64,000 nucleotides of DNA from assembly GCF_013408095.1 (NCBI RefSeq), contig NZ_JACBZF010000002.1, forward strand, positions 62,001 through 126,000, written 5' to 3'. Below are positions 53,252 through 62,709 of this stretch, piece after piece. The DNA comes from Novosphingobium marinum. Its GTDB lineage: Bacteria; Pseudomonadota; Alphaproteobacteria; Sphingomonadales; Sphingomonadaceae. The stretch's first letter is position 1. Each line of letters begins with the position of its first letter. The notes beneath the pieces are model-generated. The model saw nothing but the letters and a program-made list of their open reading frames with translations, was not told where the DNA came from and searched no databases. The position numbers and the translations under genes are program-made.

Positions 53252-54654
53252 GTCGCTTGCACGGGCAGGCGCAACGTAGCGACGAGGCCCGAGACATTGC
53301 CCGCGGCGTCGCGCCGGTTGGCGAGTTCGAGCGAACCGCCGTGCTGCTCGGCGATGGCGCGGGCCAGCGCGAGACCCAGGCCCGCCCCGCCCGTCCCGGT
53401 GTTGCGAGAGGGGTCGCCGCGCGTGAACGGGGCCATCATCCGCTCGATCTCGCCATCGGGAATGCCGGGGCCGTCGTCCTCGATCCGGATCGCCGCGCTC
53501 CCGCCCGCGCGTTCGAGCGAGACGCGCGCCTGCCCCCCATAGCGCAGGGCATTGCCCACGAGATTGCGGAGCGCGCGGCGCAGCCAGGTCGGTCTCAGCG
53601 TCGCGACGATGCGGGTGCTTTCGGCGAAGGACACGCGCTCGCCCATGTCCTCGTATTCCTCGACCACCGAGGCTACCAGCGCGGAAAGCTCGGTCCGCTC
53701 CTCGGGATCGCTCGGGCGGCCGACGCGAGCCAGCGAAAGGATGTCGTCGAGCGACCGGGTGATGTCCTCTATCGTCGCGGCCATGCGCGAGCGCTCGTGC
53801 TCGTCGTCGACCGACTCGATGCGAACGCGCAGCGCCGCGAGCGGTGTCTTGAGGTCGTGCCCGATCGCCCCGAGCATCACGTCCTTCTCGTCGAGCAGCG
53901 CGGCAATCCGTGCCTCCATCGCATTGTGTGCCTCGATCAGGCGGCGGACATCGGCGGGGCCGCGCGGCTCGATCTGGCCTTGCGGGTCGCGGGTCTCGGC
54001 AAAGCGCTCGAGCCGGCTGGTAAGGCTGGCAATCGGCCGGGTGATCCGCCGTGCGACGAGCGCGATGACGGTCATCAGGATCGCATAGATGAGCAGGGTT
54101 TGCAGGGCGATGGTCCATAGCCCCTCGCGCCGGTCCGGTGGCACGCGCATCCGCGCCGTGACCCAGCCTTCGGCAGGACCGAGATCGACGCCTGCGATGA
54201 TCACTTCGCCATCCAGCGGATCGCGCCCGGGCCGGAATGCCGCGCGCCGCATTGCCGCCTCCCGCGCCAGCGGGTCGGCGGCGACGGTTCGGCGGACGAC
54301 CACGGCGTGCCGGGGATCGATGCCCTGGTAGCCGAGGATATCGACGAGCTTGGCTGCTGCCGCGACGTCCGGCTTCTCGCCGGTCCGCAAGGGCGAGGTT
54401 TCCGTTCTTGTGACCTGTACGCGGCGCATGCCCCGCCGCCTGGGCGGACGCTCGCCGCGCATCTCGCGCAGGGGGGGCACGCCACGCATTTCGGTCATCA
54501 GGCGGAAGGCGGCGGCATTGAGCATGCCTTCCTCGAGCCGCTCTGCCCGTGCCCGGTAGACGAGCGTCGCGCCGAGCACCTGCGCGACGAGCAGCGCGAG
54601 CGCCACCGAAAGCAGTAGCTGCCCGAGCAGGCTTTGCGGCCAGAGCCTGTTCAC
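53248..54654 (-). CDS. Sensor histidine kinase
   Basis: A 468-residue membrane kinase. Transmembrane helix 1 lies around residues 10-32, helix 2 around 181-200; the periplasmic loop between is long and basic with a proline/arginine stretch. HAMP (about 202-255) and the HisKA site H266 in GAIGHDLKTPLAALR follow, then the ATPase core with NLVGNALRYGG and DDGPGIPDGE. It shares a GTGA overlap with the response regulator gene, forming a two-component pair. The end overlaps the M1 gene end by four bases (convergent). Confidence 0.9.
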   Translation of the reverse strand: MNRLWPQSLLGQLLLSVALALLVAQVLGATLVYRARAERLEEGMLNAAAFRLMTEMRGVPPLREMRGERPPRRRGMRRVQVTRTETSPLRTGEKPDVAAAAKLVDILGYQGIDPRHAVVVRRTVAADPLAREAAMRRAAFRPGRDPLDGEVIIAGVDLGPAEGWVTARMRVPPDRREGLWTIALQTLLIYAILMTVIALVARRITRPIASLTSRLERFAETRDPQGQIEPRGPADVRRLIEAHNAMEARIAALLDEKDVMLGAIGHDLKTPLAALRVRIESVDDEHERSRMAATIEDITRSLDDILSLARVGRPSDPEERTELSALVASVVEEYEDMGERVSFAESTRIVATLRPTWLRRALRNLVGNALRYGGQARVSLERAGGSAAIRIEDDGPGIPDGEIERMMAPFTRGDPSRNTGTGGAGLGLALARAIAEQHGGSLELANRRDAAGNVSGLVATLRLPVQAT

Positions 54655-55376
54655 GGAGCGACGCGCCTGACGTCCGCCGCGAACATGTAGCCGCCACCCC
54701 AGACCGTCTGGACAAGCTGCGGATTGCGGCTGTCGACCTCGATCTTGCGGCGCAGGCGACTGACCTGATTGTCGACGGCGCGGTCGAACAGATGCGCTTC
54801 GCGGCCCTGGACCATGTCGAGCAGCCGGTCGCGGTCGAGCACTTGCCGGGGGTGTTCGAGGAAGGCGATCAGCAGGCGGAACTCGGCGGACGATATCGCG
54901 ACCGAAGCGCCTTCGGGATCGGTCAGGCGACGCTTGAGCGGGTCGAGCCGCCAGCCTTCGAACTCGAAATGCTCGTCCTCGTCGGGCTGGGCCGGACCAC
55001 GCGTGGCGCGCCGCAGGACGCTGCGGATACGCGCCACCAGCTCGCGCGGCTCGAACGGCTTCACGACGTAATCGTCGGCGCCGATTTCCAGCCCGACGAT
55101 GCGGTCGGTCGCCTCGCCCCTGGCGGTCAGGAAGATCGTGGGGATCGATCTCGCCTCGACGAGGTGGCGGCATAGCGAGATGCCGTCCTCGCCCGGCATC
55201 ATGATGTCGAGAAGGACGAGATCGGGAGTTTCGTCGCGCAGGATCGTGCGCGCGTCGGCAGCGCTGGTCGCTTCGGTCACGACAAACCCCTGGCGCGAGA
55301 GGTACTCGGCCAGGGGCTCGCGCAGGGCCGGCTCGTCGTCCACGAGCAGCAGCCTTGTTTGCGCGATATCGCTCAT
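54651..55376 (-). CDS. OmpR-family response regulator
   Basis: A 241-residue regulator. The receiver has D13/D14 in LLVDDEPAL, the phosphoacceptor D57 in LVLLDIMMPGEDG and a Lys in DDYVVKPFEPREL. The winged-helix DNA-binding domain (about 140-238) ends RIVGLEIG... and VQTVWGGGYMFAADV. It is paired with the downstream kinase. The neighbouring EF-hand gene is 25 bp upstream on the same strand and could be a target or an operon member. Confidence 0.92.
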   Translation of the reverse strand: MSDIAQTRLLLVDDEPALREPLAEYLSRQGFVVTEATSAADARTILRDETPDLVLLDIMMPGEDGISLCRHLVEARSIPTIFLTARGEATDRIVGLEIGADDYVVKPFEPRELVARIRSVLRRATRGPAQPDEDEHFEFEGWRLDPLKRRLTDPEGASVAISSAEFRLLIAFLEHPRQVLDRDRLLDMVQGREAHLFDRAVDNQVSRLRRKIEVDSRNPQLVQTVWGGGYMFAADVRRVAP

Positions 55377-55401
55377 GTGAAGGCCGTTCCGCGGCGGATC
55401 A

Positions 55402-55959
55402 TCAGTTGGCGCGGTCGGAGCGGCGCTCCCTCCACTGTTCGCGCATCGCCTTGCGGGCGGCCTGACGCTCTTCCTTCGTGACCTGCCCGTCGTTGTTGGC
55501 GTCGGCGGTCTCGAAGCGGGTCATCGCGGCGGCGGTGAATTCGGCCTGGCTGATCGCGCCATCGTTGTTCGCATCGGCCATGCGCATCATCTTGAAGGCG
55601 TGGCCGCCGCGGTTATGGGCCTTGCGGCCCATCCGGTCGCCGCGCTCGCCACGTTCGCCGCGCATGCCGTGGTGGCCGCGCATCGCTTCGAATTCGTCGC
55701 GCGAGATCGAGCCGTCGTTGTCGGTGTCGATGCGGTCGAACATCTGAGCGCGGCGCGCTTCGCGGTCGTCGGGGTTGATCACGCCGTCGCCGTTCACGTC
55801 CATGCGCGCGAACATGCTGGCAGCGGAGGCCTGCGCTTCGTCGCGGCTGATAACGCCGTTGCCGTCGCTATCGCCGCGCGGGCGCATTTCGTTCTGGGCA
55901 TAGGCAGCGCCGGTCACGGTAAGGGCGGCAATCGAGACGCCGAGGACAAGCTTCTTCAT
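55402..55959 (-). CDS. Exported EF-hand calcium-binding protein
   Basis: A 185-residue secreted or periplasmic protein. After the signal peptide (1-21, ending GAAYAQ) are five EF-hand-like loops: DSDGNGVISRDE, DVNGDGVINPDD, DTDNDGSISRDE, DANNDGAISQAE and DANNDGQVTKEE. Between loops 3 and 4 is an HGMRGERGERGDR linker. The protein should bind several calcium ions. The ATG at 55959 has GGAG nine bases upstream; an earlier ATG at 55974 lies on that site. It is just upstream of the two-component genes on the same strand. Confidence 0.87.
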   Translation of the reverse strand: MKKLVLGVSIAALTVTGAAYAQNEMRPRGDSDGNGVISRDEAQASAASMFARMDVNGDGVINPDDREARRAQMFDRIDTDNDGSISRDEFEAMRGHHGMRGERGERGDRMGRKAHNRGGHAFKMMRMADANNDGAISQAEFTAAAMTRFETADANNDGQVTKEERQAARKAMREQWRERRSDRAN

Positions 55960-56162
55960 CGTTTCGAACTCCATTCTTTCCCCGAGGGGGTAAACAGGGG
56001 GAAAGCCGCAGGGGAGGGGGAAGGGAGGGAAACGACCCTGCGGCTTTCTGAAACCCGTTATATGAAGTGAATGTCGCGCAAATTTGCCGCGATGGAAGAA
56101 GTTTGTCGCAAATTGTCGCGGGAGCTGCGGAGCGTTCATCCTACCGCAAGGCTCACGGCGCG

Positions 56163-56534
56163 TCAGCCCATGACGAAGGCGTTGAGCTTGTTGCCATCGG
56201 GATCGCGGAAATAGGCGGCGTAGAACCCGCCTTCGCCGCGCGGGCCGGGCGCGCCCTCGTCACTGCCGCCGTTGTCGAGCGCGAGGGCATGCAGGCGATC
56301 GACCTGCGCCTTGTCCGCTGCCTGCAGCGCGACCATCACGCCGTTGCCGACCGTGGCGGCATTGCCGTCGTAGGGCCTTGTCAGGCCGATGCCCGCACCG
56401 CCTTCCGCGTCACCCCAGGCGATGCCGCCCTCGTATTCCATGAAGCGGCCCACGCCGAGCTCGGCGGCGATGGCATCGTAGAATTTAGCGGCCTTCTCGA
56501 GGTCGTTGGTACCGAGCGTCACATATCCGATCAT
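56163..56534 (-). CDS. VOC-family (glyoxalase-like) protein
   Basis: A 123-residue vicinal-oxygen-chelate protein. The typical MIGYVTLGTNDLEKAAKFYD start and C-terminal FRDPDGNKLNAF are present. It may act as a dioxygenase-like or lactoylglutathione-lyase-like enzyme or a resistance protein; the metal residues are not complete enough to say. Confidence 0.83.
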   Translation of the reverse strand: MIGYVTLGTNDLEKAAKFYDAIAAELGVGRFMEYEGGIAWGDAEGGAGIGLTRPYDGNAATVGNGVMVALQAADKAQVDRLHALALDNGGSDEGAPGPRGEGGFYAAYFRDPDGNKLNAFVMG

Positions 56535-56588
56535 CGCGCTTCTCCTTGCGACTCGCCAGACAGGAACATTACGCGAACATAAACCGGC

Positions 56589-58403
56589 CTACAAGGGACG
56601 GCATGCCTCCCCGAGCCAGGCGAGCGCCTCGCCATCGAGTTTCGGCGCGAGCAGGTCGCGCACCTTCGCGTGGTAATCGTTCCACCATTGCCGCTCGTGC
56701 GGGGCGAGCAGTCCGGGCGCGACGAGGGTGCGGTCGATCGGCACGTGGGTAAGCGTCTCGAAGCCCATCGATTCGCCTTCGCCCCCCGCGATCTCGCGCT
56801 TTTCGACGAGGACGAGGTTCTCGATCCGGATGCCGTATTCGCCTGCCTTGTAGTAACCGGGCTCGTTCGACAGGATCATTCCCGGAAGCAGCTCCTGCTC
56901 GGTCCCGCCCTGCCCGCCGGCCGGCTTGGCAATGCGCTGCGGTCCCTCGTGCACGCCGAGGAAGCTGCCGACGCCGTGGCCGGTGCCGTGCTGATAGTCG
57001 AGCCCCGCTTGCCAAAGGTATTGCCGCGCCAGCGTATCGAGCTGGCTGCCGCGCGTGCCCCTGGGGAAGACCGCGAGCGCAAGCGCGATGTGGCCCTTGA
57101 GGACGCGGGTAAAGCGGTCCTTCACTTCGGCGGGGGGCGCATCGGGGCCGATCCACACCGTGCGGGTGATGTCGGTCGTCCCGTCAGGGTACTGCCCGCC
57201 CGAATCGACGAGGTAGACGCTGTTCGGCTCGAGCGTGCGGTTGGTCTCCTCGCAGACGCGATAATGGCAGATCGCGCCGTTCGGTCCCGCGCCGGAAATC
57301 GTGTCGAAAGACAGGTCGCGCAGGTCGCCGCACTCCTGCCGGAAGCGGTAGAGCCGGTCTGCGACGTCGAGTTCGGTCAGCGCGCCCTTCGGCGCTTCGC
57401 CCGAAAGCCAGTGCAGGAAGCGGGCGACCGCCGTCCCGTCGCGCAGCTGCGCATCGCGGTGGCCCTGCTGTTCGGCGGGGTTCTTGATCGCCTTGGGCAG
57501 GATCGTCGGGTCGCGCGTTTCCGTGATGTCCGCCCCCGCGCTTTCGAGCGCCGCGAAGATGGCATGGACGGCATTGCCGGGATCGACCGCGACCCGCTTG
57601 CCCTTCATTTCGCCTAGCGCATCCTCGAAGGCGTCGCGCGGGCGGATGGTCACCGAGTTGCCGAGGTGTTCGCGCAATTCGGGTGTGACCTTTTCTTCTG
57701 CGATGAACAGGTCCGCCGTGCCGTCGCGCCGGGCGACGATGTAGGAGAGCGCCACCGGCGTATGATCGACGTCGCTGCCCCGGATGTTGAGCAGCCATGC
57801 GATCGAATCGAGCGCGGATACGACCGTCGCGTCGAGGTCTTCCCCGGCGAGCCACTCGGCAACCGCGGCCCGCTTGGCCTGGCTGCTTTCGCCCGCCAGC
57901 GCGGTTTCGTGGACGAGCGCGGGAGCGGTCGAGGCGGCGGGGCGATCTTCCCAGACCGCGTCGATCGGGTTCCTTTCCACCGCCACCAGTTCGCCGCCGC
58001 GTTTGGCCAGCGCCTTGCGCGCGGCCTCGACCCAGGCCTTGCCGTGAAGCCAGGGATCGAAGCCGATCCGCGCCGAAGCGGGTGCATGCTTGCCCAGCCA
58101 TTCGGCGATGCTCGTGTCTGGCACGCTTTCGTAGTCGTAGAGCCGTCCGTCAACCTGGTCGCGCACCTGAATCGTGTAGCGCCCGTCGACGAACATCGCC
58201 GCCGCCGGATCGCGCGTCGCGTCGGCCAGCACGACCGCCGCGCCCGCCGATCCGCCGAAGCCGGTCAGCCATGCGAGCCGCTGGGCGTAGGCGCCGACGT
58301 ATTCGCTCATGTGCTCGTCGGAAATGGGAATGACGAACCCGTCGAGCTCCTGGTGCTTCAGTTCCTTGCGCAGGGCGTCGAGACGGGCTTCGTGGGTGTT
58401 CAT
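56589..58403 (-). CDS. Xaa-Pro aminopeptidase (M24B)
   Basis: A 604-residue aminopeptidase P family enzyme that removes N-terminal residues before proline. The C-terminal pita-bread domain keeps metal ligands: YLVDSGGQYPDGTTDITRTV (two Asp), HGTGHGVGSF (His), LSNEPGYY and ENLVLVE (two Glu). The two N-terminal domains (residues 1 to about 310) are creatinase-like. I use ATG 58403; a second ATG six bases upstream is equally possible. It is divergent from the S9 peptidase, with 47 bp between starts. Confidence 0.91.
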   Translation of the reverse strand: MNTHEARLDALRKELKHQELDGFVIPISDEHMSEYVGAYAQRLAWLTGFGGSAGAAVVLADATRDPAAAMFVDGRYTIQVRDQVDGRLYDYESVPDTSIAEWLGKHAPASARIGFDPWLHGKAWVEAARKALAKRGGELVAVERNPIDAVWEDRPAASTAPALVHETALAGESSQAKRAAVAEWLAGEDLDATVVSALDSIAWLLNIRGSDVDHTPVALSYIVARRDGTADLFIAEEKVTPELREHLGNSVTIRPRDAFEDALGEMKGKRVAVDPGNAVHAIFAALESAGADITETRDPTILPKAIKNPAEQQGHRDAQLRDGTAVARFLHWLSGEAPKGALTELDVADRLYRFRQECGDLRDLSFDTISGAGPNGAICHYRVCEETNRTLEPNSVYLVDSGGQYPDGTTDITRTVWIGPDAPPAEVKDRFTRVLKGHIALALAVFPRGTRGSQLDTLARQYLWQAGLDYQHGTGHGVGSFLGVHEGPQRIAKPAGGQGGTEQELLPGMILSNEPGYYKAGEYGIRIENLVLVEKREIAGGEGESMGFETLTHVPIDRTLVAPGLLAPHERQWWNDYHAKVRDLLAPKLDGEALAWLGEACRPL

Positions 58404-58450
58404 CAGCATTGTCAGGGTATCCGCTTGCGGGAGGTATGCTGCCAACATAG

Positions 58451-60556
58451 ATGCAGGGCATGGCAAGTTCCACCCAGTCGCAGTCCGCGCCGCCCGTCGC
58501 GGCGAAGAAACCGCACGAGACGACCCACCACGGCATCACCGTGTCCGACGATTACGCATGGCTGCGCGATCCCGGTTATCCGGACGTGTCCGACAAGGCC
58601 GTGATCGCACACCTCGAAGCCGAGAATGCGTGGTTCGAGGCGCGGATGAAGCCGCACGGGGAAACGGTCGAGACCCTGTTCCGCGAGATGCGCGCGCGCA
58701 TCAAGGAGGCCGACAAGTCGGTTCCGCAGAAGGACGGCGACTGGCTCTACTGGATCGAATACGAGGAAGGCGCCGAGTACAAGAAGTGGTGGCGACGCCC
58801 GGTCGGCTCGGCTGAGGACGGCAGCGCCGACGAACTGATCCTCGACGAGGTCGCGCTGGCCGAGGGCAAGGACTACTTCCGGCTCGGGGCGATCTCTGTC
58901 AGCAGGAGCGGCAAGCTGCTCGCGTACTCGGCGGACGAGAACGGATCGGAGCGGTTCACTGCCCGGATTCGCAACCTCGAGACCGGCGAATTGCTCGCGG
59001 ACGAGATTCCCGGCACGCTCTCCTCGCTGCTCTGGGTGGCCGGGGACAAGGGCATCGTCTACTCGCTCGCCAACGAGCATTGGCGCACCGACAATGCCCG
59101 GCTTCACTGGCTCGGCGAGCCGACCTCAAGCGACGTTGAGCTTTTCCACGAGGACGACGAGGGCTTTCGCGTCGGGTCGTCGCTTTCGGCCAACGAGGGC
59201 TGGCTGATCATCTCGACGAGCGATCACGAGACGAGCGAGGTGCGCCTCGTCCCCGCAGCCGATCCGCTGGCCGATCCGGTTCTGGTGCGCGCGCGGCAGA
59301 AGGGCGTCGAGTACGACGTCGACGTCGACGAGCGCGAAGGCGGCGATGCGACGCTTTTCGTCCATGCCAACGATACGCACGAGAACTTCCGGCTTGCCAC
59401 GGCACCGCTGGCCGACCCCGCGAGCTGGACGACGCTGGTCCAGGGAACCGACGACTTCTACCTGACCGGCTTCGATCTTTTCCGCGATTTCTTCGTGACC
59501 GAAGGACGCCTGGCCGGGCTCGATCAGGTCGAGATACGCCACTACGACGATCCTGCGCGCGTCGAGCCGATCGACTTTCCCGAAGCGAGCTACGTCGCCG
59601 GGCTATCCGACAATCCCGAATGGGCAGTCGATCGCCTGCGGCTTTCCTACCAGTCGATGATCAGCCCCGGCACGGTCTACGACTACCATGTCGCGGACAG
59701 GCAACTGGAAACGCTCAAGGTGCAGGAAATCCCGTCGGGCTACGACAAGGACCTCTACCTCACCGAGCGCCTCGAGATCGCCGCGCGCGACGGGACGGCG
59801 ATCCCGGTCAGCATTGTCATGCGCAAGGACAGGCCGGCCGGCGGGCCGCTGCACCTCTATGGTTACGGCGCATACGGACTTGCCATCGAGCCGGGCTTCT
59901 CGACAGCGCGGCTCAGCCTTGTCGATCGCGGGTTCGCCTATGCCATAGCGCACATCCGCGGCGGCGACGATCTCGGGCGCGCATGGTACAAGGCGGGCAA
60001 GCTCGAGCGGCGAACGAATACCTTCAACGACTTCGTCGACGTGGCGAAGGGCCTGGTCGAGCACGGCTACACGGCGAAGGGCCGCATCAGCATCTCGGGC
60101 GGCTCGGCGGGCGGCGAACTGATGGGTGCGGTGGTCAATTCGGACCCCGAGCTATGGGGCGCGGTCGTCGCGCAGGTGCCGTTCGTGGACGTGCTGGCGA
60201 CGATGCTCGACGCCTCGTTGCCACTGACGCCGGGCGAATGGCCCGAGTGGGGCAACCCCATCGAGGACAAGGGCGCGTTCGAACTGATCCGCAGCTACAG
60301 CCCCTACGACAACGTGCGTGCGCAGGCCTACCCGCCGATGATGGTGACCGCCGGGCTCAACGATCCGCGCGTGACCTACTGGGAGCCTGCGAAATGGGTC
60401 GCGCGGCTGCGTGAGCTGAAGACCGACGACAACGAACTGATATTCAAGACCAACATGGGGGCGGGACACGGCGGCAAGTCGGGCCGCTTCCAGTCGCTCC
60501 ACGAAACCGCCGAGGAGTTCGCCTTCATCCTCTGGCAGATGGGGGTGGAGACTTGA
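58451..60556 (+). CDS. S9 family oligopeptidase (oligopeptidase B-like)
   Basis: A 701-residue serine peptidase of the prolyl oligopeptidase family. The N-terminal beta-propeller (about 70-410) precedes the alpha/beta hydrolase domain. The nucleophile is near S552 in SGGSAGGELM, Asp in TAGLNDPRVTYWEP and His in NMGAGHGGKSG. The sequence resembles oligopeptidase B (cleaving after basic residues). The next gene starts within its stop codon. Confidence 0.9.
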   Translation: MQGMASSTQSQSAPPVAAKKPHETTHHGITVSDDYAWLRDPGYPDVSDKAVIAHLEAENAWFEARMKPHGETVETLFREMRARIKEADKSVPQKDGDWLYWIEYEEGAEYKKWWRRPVGSAEDGSADELILDEVALAEGKDYFRLGAISVSRSGKLLAYSADENGSERFTARIRNLETGELLADEIPGTLSSLLWVAGDKGIVYSLANEHWRTDNARLHWLGEPTSSDVELFHEDDEGFRVGSSLSANEGWLIISTSDHETSEVRLVPAADPLADPVLVRARQKGVEYDVDVDEREGGDATLFVHANDTHENFRLATAPLADPASWTTLVQGTDDFYLTGFDLFRDFFVTEGRLAGLDQVEIRHYDDPARVEPIDFPEASYVAGLSDNPEWAVDRLRLSYQSMISPGTVYDYHVADRQLETLKVQEIPSGYDKDLYLTERLEIAARDGTAIPVSIVMRKDRPAGGPLHLYGYGAYGLAIEPGFSTARLSLVDRGFAYAIAHIRGGDDLGRAWYKAGKLERRTNTFNDFVDVAKGLVEHGYTAKGRISISGGSAGGELMGAVVNSDPELWGAVVAQVPFVDVLATMLDASLPLTPGEWPEWGNPIEDKGAFELIRSYSPYDNVRAQAYPPMMVTAGLNDPRVTYWEPAKWVARLRELKTDDNELIFKTNMGAGHGGKSGRFQSLHETAEEFAFILWQMGVET

Positions 60557-60948
60557 ACGGGTTCGAACTCGAATTCGTTGCCGGGTACGATCACATCGAC
60601 TTCATGGGGCACGTCAACAACGCGGTCTGGCTCGAATGGGTGCAGGACATCGCGATCGCCCACTGGGAAGCGGTCGCGCCGGACGAACACCGCCAACGGT
60701 ATCTCTGGGTCGTGACCCGGCATGAGATCGACTATCGCGGCAACGTGCGCGAGGGCGAGGCGGTCATGGCGCGCACCTTCATCCCCGACCCGCCGCGCGG
60801 GGCCCGTTTCGACCGGCATGTCGAGTTCCGCAATGCCGGGGGCAAGGTCATCGTCAAGGCGAAGTCGACCTGGGCGATGATCGAGCGCGGGAGCGGGCGT
60901 CTCGCCCGGGTCACGCCTGATATAGCCGCGCCGTTCTTCGGCGGCTAG
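60553..60948 (+). CDS. Acyl-CoA thioesterase (4HBT/hotdog fold)
   Basis: A 131-residue hotdog-fold thioesterase. The N-terminal YDHIDFMGHVNNAVWLEWVQ contains the catalytic-loop Asp and the conserved HVNN. It probably cleaves acyl-CoA or acyl-ACP. The TTG start at 60553 overlaps the peptidase stop (TTGA), so it may be coupled. It ends four bases into the convergent GGDEF gene. Confidence 0.85.
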   Translation: MNGFELEFVAGYDHIDFMGHVNNAVWLEWVQDIAIAHWEAVAPDEHRQRYLWVVTRHEIDYRGNVREGEAVMARTFIPDPPRGARFDRHVEFRNAGGKVIVKAKSTWAMIERGSGRLARVTPDIAAPFFGG

Positions 60949-62657
60949 GCGGCGGCCCTCGTGGCGCGGCGGTGCGATATCGCGAAGCTCTGGAGCCGCT
61001 CGCTCATCGTCCGGTTCCGGCCCGCCGCCTTGGCTTCGTAGAGCAGCTTGTCGCAGTGCGCGTAAAGCACCTCGAAATCGCCCTTGAGGCGACCGGCCTC
61101 TGGCTGCTCGACGAGCCCCATGCTGGCGGTGACGAGCCGGTCGAGCCCGGGAATCTCCGCCAGCGTGCGGGTGGAAATCGCGATGCGGCGACGCTCGGCG
61201 CGTTCGGCAGCATCGCTTCCGCGAAGCAGGAGCAGGAATTCCTCGCCGCCCAGCCTTACCGCGATGGTGTCTTCGTCGGGGGCCAGGGCTATGGCGACCG
61301 CCCGCAGCACCGCATCGCCGGTCGCGTGCCCGTGGGTGTCGTTGACCTGCTTGAAGTGGTCGAGGTCGATCACCGCCATCGTGCGGAAGCCCTCGTTGCG
61401 CAGGCGATCGAACCGCTCCTCGATCACGCCGCGGTTGAGCAGCCCGGTCAACGGATCAAGTGTCGCCCGGGCCTCGAACACCCGCGCATCGGCCCGGGCA
61501 AGATCGCGCTGCTTGCGGATGATCATGAACCGGTCGGCCACGCTGAGCGAGGTGATCAGCACCTCGAGCGCGATCGCCACGTGCTGCTCGAGCTGCAGCT
61601 CCAGCGGCACGTCGGACAGCCCCAGCGCCGAGCCGACGCGGACGACGCCGACGATCATGATCGGCGACCAGGCCGCGATCTGGAACCGCACCGCGCGGCT
61701 GCCGCGCCTTGCCGCCACCGCCATGATCCACACGAACAGGACGAGCACCGGGATGAACGCGGCGTAGTAGGCGGGCGTGGCGTAGGGGCGCAGCGGCCCG
61801 TCGGCGAAGAGGTAGAAGGCCGTGAACACCGCGATCCACGGGGCGAGCAGCCGCATGAGCAGGCGATGGACCGGGTCGAGCTTGCCGGGTTCGATCAGGT
61901 CCGCCGAGAAGTAGGCCGCAGCGACGATACCGGCACTGAAGCTCGTCGCCGATATCAGGCACAGTTCCTTTAGCGACAGGTCGGCGAACCGGTTGATCAG
62001 CCCCGACGATACGAGCGTCTGGATCAGCATGAACACGACCGCGACCGCGTGCCACAGCAGGAATTTCTCGCGCAGGACCCGGTAGAACGCGAAGTTGAAC
62101 ACCAGCGGCACGCACAGCAGGCCGCAGATCGCTGCCAGGATCAGCTCGAAGCGCAGCGATCCGGGCGTGTCGGCCGGCGCGCTCGTCAGCGTGGCGTCGG
62201 AGAAAAGCCCGGCATGCCGCGCCCCGTTCACCTGCAGGATGACCGCCGCGGGCGGTCCCGCGACGGGCGGCAGTTCCGCGAACATCAACCAGTCATTCGT
62301 CGCCGGCCGGAAGCCCTCGGGGGTAAGCTTCCTGCTCGCCTCGCTGCCGTCCGCGCCGATGGCGGTGATCCGCATCGTGTCGAACAGCTTGAGCCGCGTG
62401 CGCAATTCGCGCGGCATTTCCTCGGTGCCGGTCAGGTCGAAACGGACGAAGACCCGCTCCGCCGACATCGGCCAGTCCTTGTCCGCGCAGGTCCAGCGTG
62501 CGGGCTCGGCGGCGACCGAGGCGTAGGTTTCTTGCGGTCCGGCCCCGGCGTGGCAGCGGGAACCGAAGGGAAATCCTTCTGTTTCAGCCCCCGCCGAGGC
62601 GGGGGCGGCGAGCAATCCCGCCAGTAAAAACAAACATTTGATAAGTGCCCGCCACAT
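60945..62657 (-). CDS. Diguanylate cyclase with 7TM sensor region
   Basis: A 570-residue membrane protein. The signal (1-24) and a periplasmic region of about 150 residues precede seven or so membrane helices (about 175-375). A C-terminal GGDEF domain (about 400-545) keeps the active site as RLGGEEFLLLL and the metal Asp in VIDLDHFKQVNDTHGH. It should make cyclic-di-GMP in response to an external cue. No RxxD inhibitory site was confirmed. Confidence 0.88.
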   Translation of the reverse strand: MWRALIKCLFLLAGLLAAPASAGAETEGFPFGSRCHAGAGPQETYASVAAEPARWTCADKDWPMSAERVFVRFDLTGTEEMPRELRTRLKLFDTMRITAIGADGSEASRKLTPEGFRPATNDWLMFAELPPVAGPPAAVILQVNGARHAGLFSDATLTSAPADTPGSLRFELILAAICGLLCVPLVFNFAFYRVLREKFLLWHAVAVVFMLIQTLVSSGLINRFADLSLKELCLISATSFSAGIVAAAYFSADLIEPGKLDPVHRLLMRLLAPWIAVFTAFYLFADGPLRPYATPAYYAAFIPVLVLFVWIMAVAARRGSRAVRFQIAAWSPIMIVGVVRVGSALGLSDVPLELQLEQHVAIALEVLITSLSVADRFMIIRKQRDLARADARVFEARATLDPLTGLLNRGVIEERFDRLRNEGFRTMAVIDLDHFKQVNDTHGHATGDAVLRAVAIALAPDEDTIAVRLGGEEFLLLLRGSDAAERAERRRIAISTRTLAEIPGLDRLVTASMGLVEQPEAGRLKGDFEVLYAHCDKLLYEAKAAGRNRTMSERLQSFAISHRRATRAAA

Positions 62658-62709
62658 TGCGGGACATTGCGGCCTCGCGGTTCAAAGCCCGGTTAAGGCG
62701 AATGCCGAA

